Source: Apostichopus japonicus | Taxonomy: Eukaryota; Echinodermata; Holothuroidea; Aspidochirotida; Stichopodidae | Length of the DNA: 64,000 nucleotides | Assembly (NCBI RefSeq): GCF_037975245.1 | Contig: NC_092569.1 | Span: forward strand, 33,689,668 to 33,753,667 | Direction of reading: 5' to 3' | Shown here: piece by piece, positions 24,875-37,657 of the stretch | Layout: each line of letters opens with the position of its first letter | How positions within the stretch are numbered: the stretch's first letter is position 1 | The notes under the pieces: model-generated | Database searches by the model: none | What the model saw: the letters and a program-made list of their open reading frames with translations, nothing else | What the model was told of the DNA's origin: nothing | Program-made: the position numbers and the translations under genes

Positions 24875-24880
24875 AATAAA
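24875..24880 (+). terminator. Polyadenylation signal AATAAA, lectin A
   Basis: AATAAA lies 284 bp after the stop codon. The block around it (about 24865-24960) is nearly identical in B, whose signal is at 56761-56766, although the 3' UTR before it is diverged. Confidence 0.6.
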
Positions 24881-25148
24881 ATCAGAAATCAAAGTGAACA
24901 TGTCCATTTTTCTTTTCGTGTTTTCAATTCCAACCCTCACCTAGCCCCCCCCCCCCCCAAAAAAAAAATAGTTTGTCAGAAATTAACAATTGCGTGACAG
25001 TAGTTTTTAGGACCACACACCTACATAGTATATCATACATCGATGGAAGTTTAAAGATTCAATGTAACATACACTTGAAAGGATATATATAGATATATTA
25101 TATGTTAATGCAATGGAGGTAAACGACAAAGGCAAATGAATATATATA

Positions 25149-25552
<404 letters not shown>

Positions 25553-25850
25553 ATATAGTGGTTTACGGCGTATGGCACTTAAAGAAGGTGAGATTAAACA
25601 TGCTTCCGGTAAGCCAACCGACGGTACTGGGGCCTTGAAACAATAGGTCCTTTTGGCCCACTGGACAAAACTTTGGCCCATCTCGACAAGAGGATATTGG
25701 CGCCTTCGGCACCTTAAACCTGTAGCACATTCTACGCCTCACAACCACGACGAGCCAATTTCCAGACGGATAGGACCATCTTCCTTTACTAAGCATATTC
25801 TAGCCTATACTGATAGCATGACTAAGGGTGTTTATGCCTAGTCAGACTCT
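25553..25850. repeat. Unrecognised conserved block next to (TA)n, unit A
   Basis: It begins GTGGTTTACGGCGTATGGCAC and is repeated in B (about 57202-57507) with similar length. Both strands are open over about 60-75 codons with no family I recognise, and the placement after (TA)n in both units suggests a transposon piece. Confidence 0.35.
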
Positions 25851-26289
25851 TTCCCCCTCTCCGCATTTCTTATTATACAGTTCGTTTTTCTTCTAACAAA
25901 CTGAAACAACACGGAAGAGCAAAGAAACGGAATTGCTCAATATATTGTTCATTAATGTTATTAGTCACCTATAACTCTCAACAAGAATGGTTCTCCTTGT
26001 TATCACAGTGCTTCGAATCATGGATGTGTTAATACCGTGGTTCGACCACGCATTCTGTCAGTTTATATGTGTACCTTTCCTATATCTAACTGTTGATCAA
26101 GGGCACATGGTTTGTGGAGGTAGTACACAAGAACTAACGCGATATCGCCGCCTCATGCTATTGGATGTTTTGTACGAATTAATTGCAAATATATGTATGC
26201 TATGCACAGACATTACATGAACAATTTGATGTCGCGTTGTTTCGAAGAAGTTTATCAAGTCTCAATTCCCCTTTGTCCGTTTAGGTTAC

Positions 26290-26533
26290 CCGGACAACCC
26301 CCCCCCCCCCCGGACGAATTTCCCCTCGGACGAATACCCCTCGGACGAATCCCCCTCGGACAATTCCCACCCGAACAATTCCCAATCCTGACAATTGCCC
26401 CCCCCCCCCGGACAATCCCCATCCGGACAATTGCGAAAAACTTGCCAATTGCCCACCGGAGAATTCCCACTCCGGACAATTCCCAACCATGACAATTGCC
26501 GCCGGACAATTGCCCTGGACAATACCCCTCCTC
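26290..26533 (+). repeat. GGACAATT minisatellite, forward array
   Basis: About 13 imperfect 17-18-bp repeats of the form CGGACAATTCCCAHC with several C runs. B has a matching array at about 57950-58200. A related array in the opposite orientation lies at 27815-27975. Gly/Pro-Gln-rich open frames across it are repeat artefacts. Confidence 0.8.
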
Positions 26534-26692
26534 GGAAATGTCGACGATTGATTGACAGCCGATGTAGGCGGGTTTAAACTATTAGTCCAGTAAGAATGGG
26601 GGCTTACCAAGAACTAACTGCAAGAGGAGATTTCTTTTTCACATTTTGTTGATGCTTCCCCACTGAAGCATTTAAAGATATTGTTCGAAGCC

Positions 26693-27040
26693 CCGCCCAC
26701 TCATGAATATTAATGAGATTGGCACCACAAACAATAGGGACCATATACTTACTATAGGTAATCCACCACCTAAGTATGGGAATAATGAAAACTTGCGTCA
26801 TTGACTTTTCAACGAAATTACATTTGGCCCGCCCCTAATGAATATTAATGAGATACGATAAGGTATTTACCTACGCATGTACCCCACCTCTTAGCAATGC
26901 CACGAAACAAGTAAGAACAAAATCGGCCATTCGGTTACCGAGATACGGAGTCCGTCCATTTATGAATATTAATGAGATTGGCACCAAAAATGATAGGGAC
27001 AATTTACTCACCATGGGTAACCTACCCCACCAAGTATGAT
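26693..27040 (+). repeat. Three diverged tandem repeats of about 125-136 bp
   Basis: Each starts CCGCCCA or similar and contains ATGAATATTAATGAGAT, usually followed by TGGCACCA and ATAGGGAC; starts are near 26693, 26829 and 26952. Unit A homology to B ends inside the first at about 26771. The array lies between the two inverted GGACAATT arrays. Confidence 0.65.
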
Positions 27041-27814
27041 ACCGATCGGATCTTGCATCATTCAGTTATCGTGATTACAAGCCGGCGTCACAGAAATTCA
27101 CACTCACATGCGCGACTGCATAGATTCCTATTGCCTCTGGCAAGGAATAAAACAGAGTCAAAGAAAAGTCTACCCGGAAACAAATGCAGCTATAGTGCGC
27201 GGATAGTGCGCAGAAAATGTTAAGGTTATCTAGCTAACATGCATGTGGAAGGAGTAAATAATTCTCACAGCATCAATGAAGCTAGGACGCGCGAAGCGCG
27301 CCAAATCTATTTTGTCACAAATTTACTAAATTGACGCCCAAAATATTATCATTGTGTCAGTGTAGCTAATAGTATACACAATGCACGCGAAACAAAAAAG
27401 TGTTTTTGGTACTTTGTCTCCTAAAATACAGTCCTTTACAACAGTGCTTTACAATTCAGCGGTGTTTGTATGTTTTACTACATTGCAAAATTATTACATT
27501 GTCAGAGTGACAGGACGAAAGTTGTAATTCAGATATATTTGTAAGTAGACCAAAGTAAACCAATATCTCACAACTATATGTTGAAAAATTAAGCGAAAGT
27601 CACTCTCTACAGGGCAGACATGGTTTACACACAGAAAACGGAAATAAATAAATATATCAGTAATGCACGAGAATCTCGCACAAAGATAAGAGTTGTTCGT
27701 ATCTTTAACTTCGCGATTAATTTTTTCTCAGGTGAGTTGGGCCTGTTGGTTATGCTGATATAAAATAACATAGTACGCACACACACTTTTATTGGTAACT
27801 AGCGTTATAAAATC

Positions 27815-27975
27815 GTCCCAATTGGTTGCTCCCGAATTGACAATTATCTGTGGGCCAATTGTGTGGGGAAAATAATCCTGGGGGGGGGGTTCCAGGGGGA
27901 ATTGTCCTGGAGGGTAATTGTCCGGGGGGTAATAGTCCAGTGGGGAGTCGACGGGGTGGGAGTTGTCCAGGGGGA
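27815..27975 (-). repeat. GGACAATT minisatellite, inverted array
   Basis: On the - strand it reads CTGGACAACTCCCACC, CCCGGACAATTACCC, AGGACAATTCCCCC, the same motif family as 26290-26533 but inverted. The two arrays bracket about 1.3 kb. Confidence 0.65.
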
Positions 27976-28248
27976 GTTTTCTGAAAAATTTGAAAAAATT
28001 CGGTCAAAATTGACCTTTAATCAGTCATAATTACCACGTTTTCGTTGCCACGTTGAGAAATTGTATCTCGCGATCCTTATACTCCACCATACAAAACTTC
28101 GTATGATTTTGAATACTCTAAAAGTCTAAATAAATGCCTAATAGATCTACCGTACAACGTTCGCCAGCTTCAATTCGGTTTATATATGTACTAATTTTGC
28201 TATTGGGTGGGTTGACCCTGTTCACTAGCTTCAGGTAAGTTTATATTA

Positions 28249-29130
28249 GGGGCGTAGCCAGGGGGGGGGGGGGGCAGTGGGAGCAACTGCTCCTCCCTTT
28301 CAGTGTCGAAAAAATGTTAAAAACTGTTGGGTGTTTTTTGCATGGTATTTTGTCAGTGCTCTTTTGATCTTGATACTCGTCAGCTCCGTTAACTCGATTA
28401 TAATCGTATTAACATTCAGACCTACTGATTCAGGAACTTGGTTAGGCAGATGCAGTTAGCTAAATTTAGCCTATAGCCTATTACCAGCCTACAGTTGGCT
28501 ACTGCGTAATAAAATGCATATAGCCTACCTAACCGCACTTGATGGAGAGTCACGAATCGTATGCACAACGACGACGAAAACGTGCGTTCTCATCCGTTAT
28601 GATGCGTCATAAGTTGTTGCACGAACAGCATGTTATGACGCTAAGCTAAAATCGTACGTGATACGCGCTTCCTATAAATAATTATTACACTGCTAAATAT
28701 GAAAGTTAAAATTGTCCATCAGTTAAGTTCGTCAAATGAATTAAAGTCCAGACATTGGACAATAAACAAGAACCATCCTACTGGAAACATTGTAAAAGAG
28801 CACTATGTTTGTCTTTCTGATAATATGTAAAAGAACATGTAAGAGAATAATTCAAACCGGAAGCAAAATCGCTGATAATATGATATCATATGATAATGAT
28901 GAAACGGCAAAACATTGCACCAGAACGCATCTAAGAACCTTCAATTGTTCAAAAATGTCTCAAAGGGGGCCCTCCGTATCCGCGTTGACGAGTACCAGCG
29001 GGGGGGGGGGGGGCGGGTAAAAGGCAGAAGTCGGAATTTTCTGGCTTCAAAACCCACCCAGTTGGAATTTCAGCCACTACACCCCACCCCCTCCCCCCTC
29101 ACAATCGTCAGGCCTTAGCTACGTCCCTGG
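28249..29130. mobile_element. Possible small DNA transposon with G-tract ends
   Basis: The left end reads GGGGCGTAGCCAGGG and the right end, read inward, GGGACGTAGCTAAGG, imperfect inverted repeats of a kind common in invertebrate non-autonomous elements. The interior has no recognised coding. No target duplication seen. Confidence 0.4.
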
Positions 29131-29254
29131 ACACGAGATTAATAAAGTGCGCCGGGATATTCATAATGGTAAGAGAATGTTAGTTTGTTTACCGCTCACA
29201 ATTAATTAGTGTAAATAAAATATAGCCAATATAAAGCTAAATCATCTTTCTTTC

Positions 29255-29375
29255 TTATTTGTCTTCTTTTCCTTGGCGGCGGAACTTTTGTATTCGTTCA
29301 GTCTGTTGCATGATGCTTTCATCCAAACTGTTATAAAAGGCTTTTCTCTTTTTGTTTTGTTTTTCAGTGGTCGGA
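29255..29375 (-). CDS. Possible terminal exon, unknown protein
   Basis: After acceptor GCGCTTAG on the - strand, one base and 40 codons encode PTTEKQNKKRKAFYNSLDES, then IMQQTERIQKFRRQGKEDK and a stop. The composition (basic, helical, no repeats) looks like a real protein C-terminus rather than noise. No upstream exon could be joined, and it may be part of an old transposon or retained exon. Confidence 0.3.
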
Positions 29376-29851
29376 CTAAGCGCATGAAGGCTAGATAAGG
29401 CAGGGTAAGTATACCTTGATTCAGATAATCACGAATGTCGTACCAGCTTGTGCGTTCATCAGCTATTTATCAAGTATGCAGGAATTTAAATGCTATATTG
29501 TTATTTAAATTAAGACTGGTGTATCCGATCTATCGATGCACTGTATTGGCCTACACGTGCAGGCCTGTCTGTGTACACTGTACATGGGCTTTCAGTATAC
29601 AGCCTTTATAAGCAGACATTAACTCAACCACTATCTTCGATGGGACTGGGGTTGAGAGTGAAACGAGACTGGGATTGTTTTTTGTTTTGTTGACCTTTGG
29701 TCCGTGTCCGTTTTCTTTGCACGTAAAAAGCACAAGTTGTTTGTTGTCACACAGGCTCGTTTTTGGGTGACTTTTCTTAAAGTAGTAACTTCAATTGCAC
29801 ACTTCGGAATAGCTGATCTTCTCCACAGTTTTGGTACTGAGTTATCTTTAT

Positions 29852-32314
29852 CAGAGGCGTATCCAGGATTTTCTAACCCGGGGGGCGCGAACTATCTAAG
29901 CGGAGCACCACCATCGGTTGGCGCGCAGCGTACAAGAAAATTTCGGGTTTTGATACCCCCCAGATAACCGGAAATGGCACTTCTCGGGCTTGAAATGACC
30001 TACCAAATGTACAATTTTGCCTGAGAACCAAGAATTTCCCAATAGTGTTTTTTTCATTCATAACCTTTTTGAAGATTGTCACAAGTCACACATCCTGTTC
30101 GACCTCATTGCATCTCCTGTGGATCATTGCTTTTTGTAGGTGATTTTATACTTCGCGGCCCACAATAGCCGTAAGCACCATTTTTCAAGGTTTTAAGCCC
30201 ATTATTTGTTCAGAATTTGAAAATTCACAATTCTCGTGAATAAATTCACTTTTAAAAAAACCCATAATGTTGCACAAATATTCATCTATGGACACCAATA
30301 GAAAAACCTCCTTCAACCCTAATGGACCGGTCAAAATTGCACGAGTAGAGGGAAGTATGATGATGAATGGTGGTCAGGGAATTTTCGAAAATTCAGACAC
30401 AGTTAATTTATTGGTGTACAAATATTAAACCTCTTATATCGGCTACTATAAAACTTCGTTGAAGGAAATTAAAATATACCAGATATTTCCAGAACCGAAC
30501 ACTACGCACATCTACAGTTTTGAGGCTGTCCATCCCGGAACACCATTTTCATGCTCACTGATATGATGTGATATTTGCAGTTTGCTTTAAAAATTCGAAT
30601 AATTGAAATGAGACTGTAATAAATAACTATTATCTGTTTATTGTGCAATGCTCCATCAGTGGCGTAACGATGAGCCTGGGGGGGGGGGGGGCTCCTGGCC
30701 CAAAGGGGCCCCCTATCAGGAGGCCTAGCAACTACTGAATACTATCTAAGCGGAGCGCCACCATCGGTTGGCGCGGTGCGTACGCCGATATTTTGCCAAA
30801 AAATACTCCTAGATCGTCGGAAAAGACACTTCCCGTCCAAGTTGCATTTACACACTGGTTATTTTGAGATCTCATGTCTTAGGATTCTGACTTTCAATAA
30901 TTTCAGTAATGCATTATGGGTCAGTATGCAATGAACATAACTAGAGAACTGTTGGTTGGGGGAAATTATTGAAATGTCAAATGCTTAACTTTGTTTTAAT
31001 TTTCCAGGGGTGGGCAAGTTCCCCCCCCCCCCCTACTGTATGGAGTATAATGAAGACTACTGTACAAATACAGTTATCAAACCTAAGCATAGGGCCCATA
31101 GGAGCCCATAGGAGTTGCGCCCACATTCTTTTCATTTCGAAAGACGCACAGTTTCAAGTTCATTACACACTGAAGGCTTCGATTTTCTATCTGCCCTCAG
31201 TTTAGGGAAGATCTTGGGTTTTTTAATCGCTAGATATCGTTAGATATTGCTAGATGTCTATACAGTACAGTGCCCTTTGGATTTTTCGGGGCCTGATCTT
31301 TGGAAATTGCAAAGTCGGGAGACGTCACACTCCATGTTGGTCAGTGCACGACCTCTAGACGTCACTACGGAAGCATAGAAGGGACATTGCATTGACGAGT
31401 TACCAACTCGACAAAACGACAATTATGTGCAAATTGACGAGTTGACGAGATGGTAACGTGACAAAATTCAGAAAATTGACGTTTTGACGAGATAACGGAT
31501 CTCGTCAATGCATCAATTTTCCGCAAATTGGCGAAATGCACACTTACTACCATCTCGACAAAACGACAAAATTCAGAAAATTGACGTTTTGACGAGATAA
31601 CGGATCTCATCAATGTATCAATTTTCTGCAAATTGACGAGTTGCACAGCTACTACCATTTCGACAAGATGACAAAATTCAGAAAATTGACGTTTTGACGA
31701 GATAACGGATTCGTCAATGCATCATTTTTTTTCAATTTTGTCATCTTGTCGAGATGGTATACGTAGTAAGTGTGCAACTCGTCAATTTGCAGAAAATTGA
31801 TGCATTGACGAGATCCGTTATCTCGTCAAAACGTCAATTTTCTGAATTTTGTCACGCTACCATCTCGACAACTCGTCAATTTGCAGATAATTGTCGTTTT
31901 GTCAAGTTGGTAACTCGACAATGCAATGTCCCTTCTACGCTTCCGTACGTCACTAATACACAACCCAATCACTTGTTATCGATAAAGTGGTGTGTAGCCG
32001 GATTTTGTCAAGAGGTCTTGGTACTACGGGGGAATGTCATTAAGTTTCGTAAGTCATCGGGAAGCGATTAGAGGGGTGGTGCGTAGGGTTGTGGGCGCGC
32101 GTTTTCATGCAGATGGGAACAATCTCAAGAAGTGATGGGTGCGTCTTTTTCTCCTTTTTTTCTCTTTCTTCTTTCTTCTTTTTCTTTTCCCTTCCCTCCT
32201 CTCCTTCCTCCTCTTTACCCCCTCTTTTTCCCCTTTTTCCTTCTCTTTTTTTTTCTCTCCTCTTTTCCTTTCCCGGGGGGCGCGCGCCCCTAACGCCCCC
32301 TGGATACGGGCCTG
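29852..32314. mobile_element. Non-autonomous hAT-like element with 5-bp target duplication
   Basis: It begins CAGAGGCGTATCCAGG and ends CCCCTGGATACGGGCCTG, flanked by TTTAT on both sides (29847-29851, 32315-32319). Its first several hundred bases and its C/T-rich right end (about 32140-32270) match the element at 4239-6056. Five-base duplications are known for a subset of hAT-type elements. It is a host for other insertions, among them a G-tract element starting CAGTGGCGTAACG at 30657 and the foldback element at 31367-31946. Confidence 0.75.
31367..31946. mobile_element. 580-bp foldback element with 8-bp target duplication
   Basis: The ends ACGGAAGC.TAGAAGGGACA are inverted repeats flanked by ACGTCACT (31359-31366 and 31947-31954). 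The inverted arms extend for well over 150 bp, and the left arm holds three tandem copies of a segment with ACAAAATTCAGAAAATTGACG and GAGATAACGGAT, the right arm its complement. Long arms plus an 8-bp duplication fit a Mutator-like or hAT-like non-autonomous element. Confidence 0.8.
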
Positions 32315-32582
32315 TTTATGTTAGTAGGCCTACCAGTGGCGGCGAAACCAAAAATATAGGTGTAATAATTTTAGTAATTGCTGGGGCACCCTCGGCCCGT
32401 TCCCTGGCTATAGACCACATTGTCACCCCAACCGCGTCTTCACGCCCCGTGAAAAGTGGAACGGCAGTGAGTGTGAGTACCGGTAAGCGTAACACAACTT
32501 CGTCTTAGGCCAATGACTTGCCTCATTTCAGCCAGTTCTCCAACATCCCCTTACTTAGTGGCGGAGCGTCCATATATACAGT

Positions 32583-32929
32583 CAGGGGCGGATGCCCCCC
32601 CCCCTGACCGACTCAAATGGACTGCTGGCGTCCTTTTCAGCTTTTCACTACTTTTTTTCTTATTCGCGATTATTGACTATTTTATTGCGCTCTCATATAC
32701 CTATTGACATTTGTCATATTCTGTTGGTGTAATTTTCCGACAAAATGGCGACGACACCTATTTATTCTCCGTTTATCTGCAAATTAGCAAGGCCCGGAAA
32801 GGGTCATTTCCTGCAATCTGGGGAGTATCTGGGGCGCCAACCTGTGGTGGCGTTCCGCTTAGATATTGTCGAAAGCGCCCCTACAGACTATTCTTGCCCC
32901 CCTTTCCAATACCCCTAGCTCCGCCACTG
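32583..32929. mobile_element. Possible small element with CAG ends
   Basis: It starts CAGGGGCGGATGCCC and ends CTAGCTCCGCCACTG, so ends are CAGGGGCGGA and, inverted, CAGTGGCGGA. It contains a decayed minus-strand copy of the 38-bp module. No target duplication found. Confidence 0.4.
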
Positions 32930-33199
32930 CCCTTACTACACTCAAAAACGTCTTTGCGAGTACACTACGAGTAATAGCTACTCTCTTAAAACACCATCGA
33001 ATATACAAATTACAATGTTTTTACAGCCTTTTACGTGCAATTTGCGAAATTGCAGGCTTGAGATCAATATTTTAGGGTTAGGTATTCGCAGCATAAAACA
33101 CTCGGGAAGTGCCGTTTCCGGCCATCTGGGCGTTTGAATAAAACCCAACATTTTCTTCTATGCTCCGCGCCAACCGATGGTGGCGCTCCGCTTAGATAG

Positions 33200-34300
33200 T
33201 CTCCACACATTAGCCCCCCCTCCCCAATAATTGTCAGTTCCGCCGCGCCTGAGGCCACCAATAATATTTACGGACAAATGATCCTTATCGCGGTTTCAGT
33301 TACTGCAATGTTATATATCTTATCATTGACAGCCATTGACAGTCTTTAAGCCATTTAATCTATCGATAAAAAAAGGTGTACTTAAAACTCGGACTTATCT
33401 AAACAATTTTTTAAGTATCTAATTACAAATGGGAAATTAAACAAATGTTATCGATACAAAACTTGCTTAATTACTTAATTCCATTTTCATTACAAATCTC
33501 CATAACTTATCTCGCGGATACGTGGATCAACTTTAACCAGCGATTAAAAGAAATCTGACATTTCATTCTCCTTTTTAAGAGAGAACAATATTTAGCGCAT
33601 GCTTCTACGTTCTCTCCACGTTCTTCATTTGAAGACTACGAAAGTATCCATTCTTTCTTTTGCCTCGTAGCTAATGGCGAAAAGAACAAATTTACGATTT
33701 TGCTGTACACCACTTTTAAGTTTTGTTTTTACAGCAAGCGCACGTTTGTAAAGAATTTTGGGGGAGAACACTACTATGTAGCTGAAGGCGCTACTATGAC
33801 ATGACACTTGCATTTAAAGTTCAGTAATAACTTTTGTTTTGAAATATCTAATTAAGCGAAACAGTACATGATTTTGCTTTCATGAAAGTATGTCGCTTGA
33901 GTATACAAGCGTTTCACCCAATTATTCACACCGTGCCTCGTTAGGAAATATCTCAAAGAAATGTTCTAGACATCAGCTCGTTTGGTTTTACTTTTCCAAC
34001 CACATACATTACCTTGACATTCCACCACACCTTATCTTCCCTTCCCGAAAAAAAAGTATGACTTAGATATAACTTATGCAATTGTGCAAAATAATTGCGA
34101 ACGGAAGACCACAAAAGAGATAAAATAGCCACTGTTTTTATATGTAAAAACGCACTATACCGTACGGCAATTCCATACCTGAAAATAAAACCGCGTCAAG
34201 TTCAATTTGCTATGTGCACTTTTTCGGTGATGTCAGTATACAGTACGGTAAGTTATCGAATTATCACAATATTGTTTTACGCTTGTCACAAGTTGTTTGT
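33200..34300. other. No feature recognised
   Basis: AT-rich DNA between the transposon mosaic and the 43-bp minisatellite. I see no coding exon, repeat array or element end that I can support. Confidence 0.35.
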
Positions 34301-34309
34301 ATTTATGTT

Positions 34310-36431
34310 AAAATGTAGGCATATGAAAGCTCTATTGTTAGTGTTGTATAGGCCAAATGTATTCATAGATACATCTATTATGTAAGTGTTTTAGGCCACA
34401 TATATTCATAGATACATATGTTATGTTAGTGTTGGAGGCCACAGATGTTCATAGATGCATCTATTATGTTAGTGTTATAGGCCACATGTACTCATAGATA
34501 CAGCTGTTATATTAGTATTGTAGGACACAGATATCCATAGATACATCTATTATGTTAGTGTTTTAGGCCACATATATTCCTAGATACATATGTTATGTTA
34601 GTGTTGAGGGCAACAGATATTCATAAATGCATCTATTATGTTAGTGTTGTAGGCCACATGTATTCATAGATACAGCTGTTATATTAGTGCTGTAGGCCAC
34701 AGATATCCATAGTTACAGCTGTTATGTTAGTGTTGGGAGGCCACAGATATTCATAGATACAGCTGTTATGTTAATGTTGTAGGACACAGATATCCATAGA
34801 TACATCTATTATAATAGTGTTTTAGGCCACAGATATTCATAGATACAGCTGATATGTTAGTGTTGGAGGCCACAGATATTCATAGATGCATATACTATGT
34901 TAGTGTTGTAGGCCACATGTATTCATAGATACAGCTGTTATATTAGTGTTGTAGGCCACATATATTCATAGATACAGCTGTTATGTTAGTGTTGTAGGAC
35001 ACAGATATCCATAGATACATCTATTATGTTAGTGTTGGAGGCCACATATATTCATAGATACATATGTTATATTAGTGTTGTAGGCCACATATATTGATAG
35101 ATACAGCTGTTATGTTAATGTTGTAGGACACAGATATCCATAGATGCATCTGTTACGTAAGTGTTGGAGGCCAAATATATTCATAGATACATATATTATG
35201 TAAGTGTTGGGAGGCCACAGATATTCACAAATACAACTGTTATGTTAATGTTGTAGGCCACATATATTCATATATACAACTGTTATGTTAATGTTGTAGG
35301 CCACCTATATTCATAGATAGGGGCCTACATTTATTATATGTTAGTCTTGTAGGCCACATATATTAAAAGGTACAGCTGTTTTGTTTGTGTTGTAGGCCAC
35401 ATATATTCATAGACACATATGTTATAGTAGTGTTGGAGGCCACATATATATTCATGATACATCTATTATGTTAGTGTTGCAGGCCACATATATTCATAGA
35501 TATTGCCGTTTTGTTAGTGTTGTAGGCCACAGATATTCATAGATACAGCTGTTATGTTAGTGTTGCAGGCCACATATATTCATATATACAGCTGTTTTGT
35601 TTATGGTGTATTTTAATCCTATTCGTAAGTATTATAAGCCACAGATATCCATAGATGCATCTGTTACGTAAGTGTTGGAGGCCAAATATATTCATAGATA
35701 CATATATTATGTAAGTGTTGGGAGGCCACAGATATTCACAAATACAACTGTTATGTTAATGTTGTAGGCCACATATATTCATATATACAACTGTTATGTT
35801 AATGTTGTAGGCCACCTATATTCATAGATAGGGGCCTACATTTATTATATGTTAGTCTTGTAGGCCACATATATTAAAAGGTACAGCTGTTTTGTTTGTG
35901 TTGTAGGCCACATATATTCATAGACACATATGTTATAGTAGTGTTGGAGGCCACATATATATTCATGATACATCTATTATGTTAGTGTTGCAGGCCACAT
36001 ATATTCATAGATATTGCCGTTTTGTTAGTGTTGTAGGCCACAGATATTCATAGATACAGCTGTTATGTTAGTGTTGCAGGCCACATATATTCATATATAC
36101 AGCTGTTTTGTTTATGGTGTATTTTAATCCTATTCGTAAGTATTATAAGCCACAGATATCCATAGTTTAATCTTATTCGTAAGTATTCTAAGCCACAGAT
36201 ATTCATATTTCAGTCCTATTCCTAAGTATTATAAGCCACATATATTCATAGTTTTATCCTATTCGTTAGTATTCTAAGCCACAGATATTCATAGTTTAAT
36301 CCTATTCGTAAATATTATAAGCCGCAGGTATTCATAGATTAATCATATTAATAAGTATTCTAAGCCACAGATATCTATAGATCAATCCTATTCGTTAGTA
36401 TTCTAAGCCACAGATATTCATAGTTTAATCC
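34310..36431. repeat. 43-bp minisatellite, about 49 copies, with 511-bp higher-order repeat
   Basis: The monomer is GGCCACATATATTCATAG, ATACAGCTGTTATG, TTAGTGTTGTA, 43 bp. A 511-bp block (about 35131-35641) is repeated almost perfectly at 35642-36152. After that the monomers belong to a diverged type with TTTAATCCTATTCGTAAG but the same 43-bp period. The array ends where unit B begins. Confidence 0.95.
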
Positions 36432-37657
36432 TATGTCGATTTAAATCGGTATCAGTCGATTCCCCACTATTTGAGACTGATTGCCTACCATAAGGTGCAA
36501 GGAAAAAAGATCATTTTACACTAGAGAAGTTGTACACTGCTATACAATAGGCCACAGGCGTTACTTAGTTCTCTTTAGCAGAACCAACGACATGAAACGA
36601 CGCACACTTACATGTGCATTGTAGGAATGTATATATTTTAACGTGACTGTAAAAGTTTTCGCATTCTTTTACATTTAAAACTAGAATATGGAATATTGAA
36701 TCTATCAGGTGCTTTTTCACGGTGATGTTCCCTTTACTTGTGTTTCTGCTCTCGTGGAGTTGTGACTTTCTGAAACCCTTACTTTGTGGCAGCGAGACTG
36801 AGAAACACCCAAAGCTTTTTGTTTAATGGATTCGATTAAAATTGCATATTCTGACTGGAAACTAACTGCAAACACGATTAATTGCAACAACAAATGAAGA
36901 TATACCAGAGATGTTGACATATTTCACAAGGCAGGCCTTTCAATTGCGGCAACACCTTCATATCGTACGGCACAGTATGTATACTGGTCTATAATAGAAA
37001 CTAATCTTACGAAATATGACCAGTTAAGTTAAGTTAAGCATCTGAACTTGTTTTTGTCTTAAAGAATATTCTGTTGGCTTAAGTTGATTGCTGAACAAAT
37101 TGCTGAATATAAATCTTACCGTGAAACCACATCCTCATAGCTTTTTGTATTGTGAATATTCAATGTTTAAAATTTAGTGATATTTCCAAACATCCAAATG
37201 AATCATGTTTCAAGGACAAATAAACAAGAAGATTATAGTAGTCTTAGTAAAGCTTCCAAAGAGCATTTTCCAAGATGATATCAGAGACCCCCTACCGTGA
37301 TCCAACTTCCTGTAGTAGTTGAGGGTTTATCCAGTCAAAAACGTTCATGGTATGATATTGAGATGGGGTTTTTAACTATTAGTGTGGAATAATTTATATG
37401 TTTACAATTGTCTGTCACCAGAATACCCTATTAAACATGTTTTCATTCAGTGAAACTGCACAAGCAGAACTTTGAATGAATCAATCATCCAGCTCCATCT
37501 TCAAACAAATTCACCTGGCGTGTTCGCTAGCTTACTATGATCCTTTAAGATTGAAAGAAATATCTTTGGATATCAAGGTGACCAATAATGAATACAAGAA
37601 ATATTCTGTAGCTAACCAACTTACTAATGTGAGCTGCTTTGACTCAGATGGTAATGG

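Noticed and set aside
26255-26610. Gly- or Pro-Gln-rich open frames across the GGACAATT arrays
   Set aside because: All frames of a short tandem repeat stay open; the B array differs in number and order of repeats.
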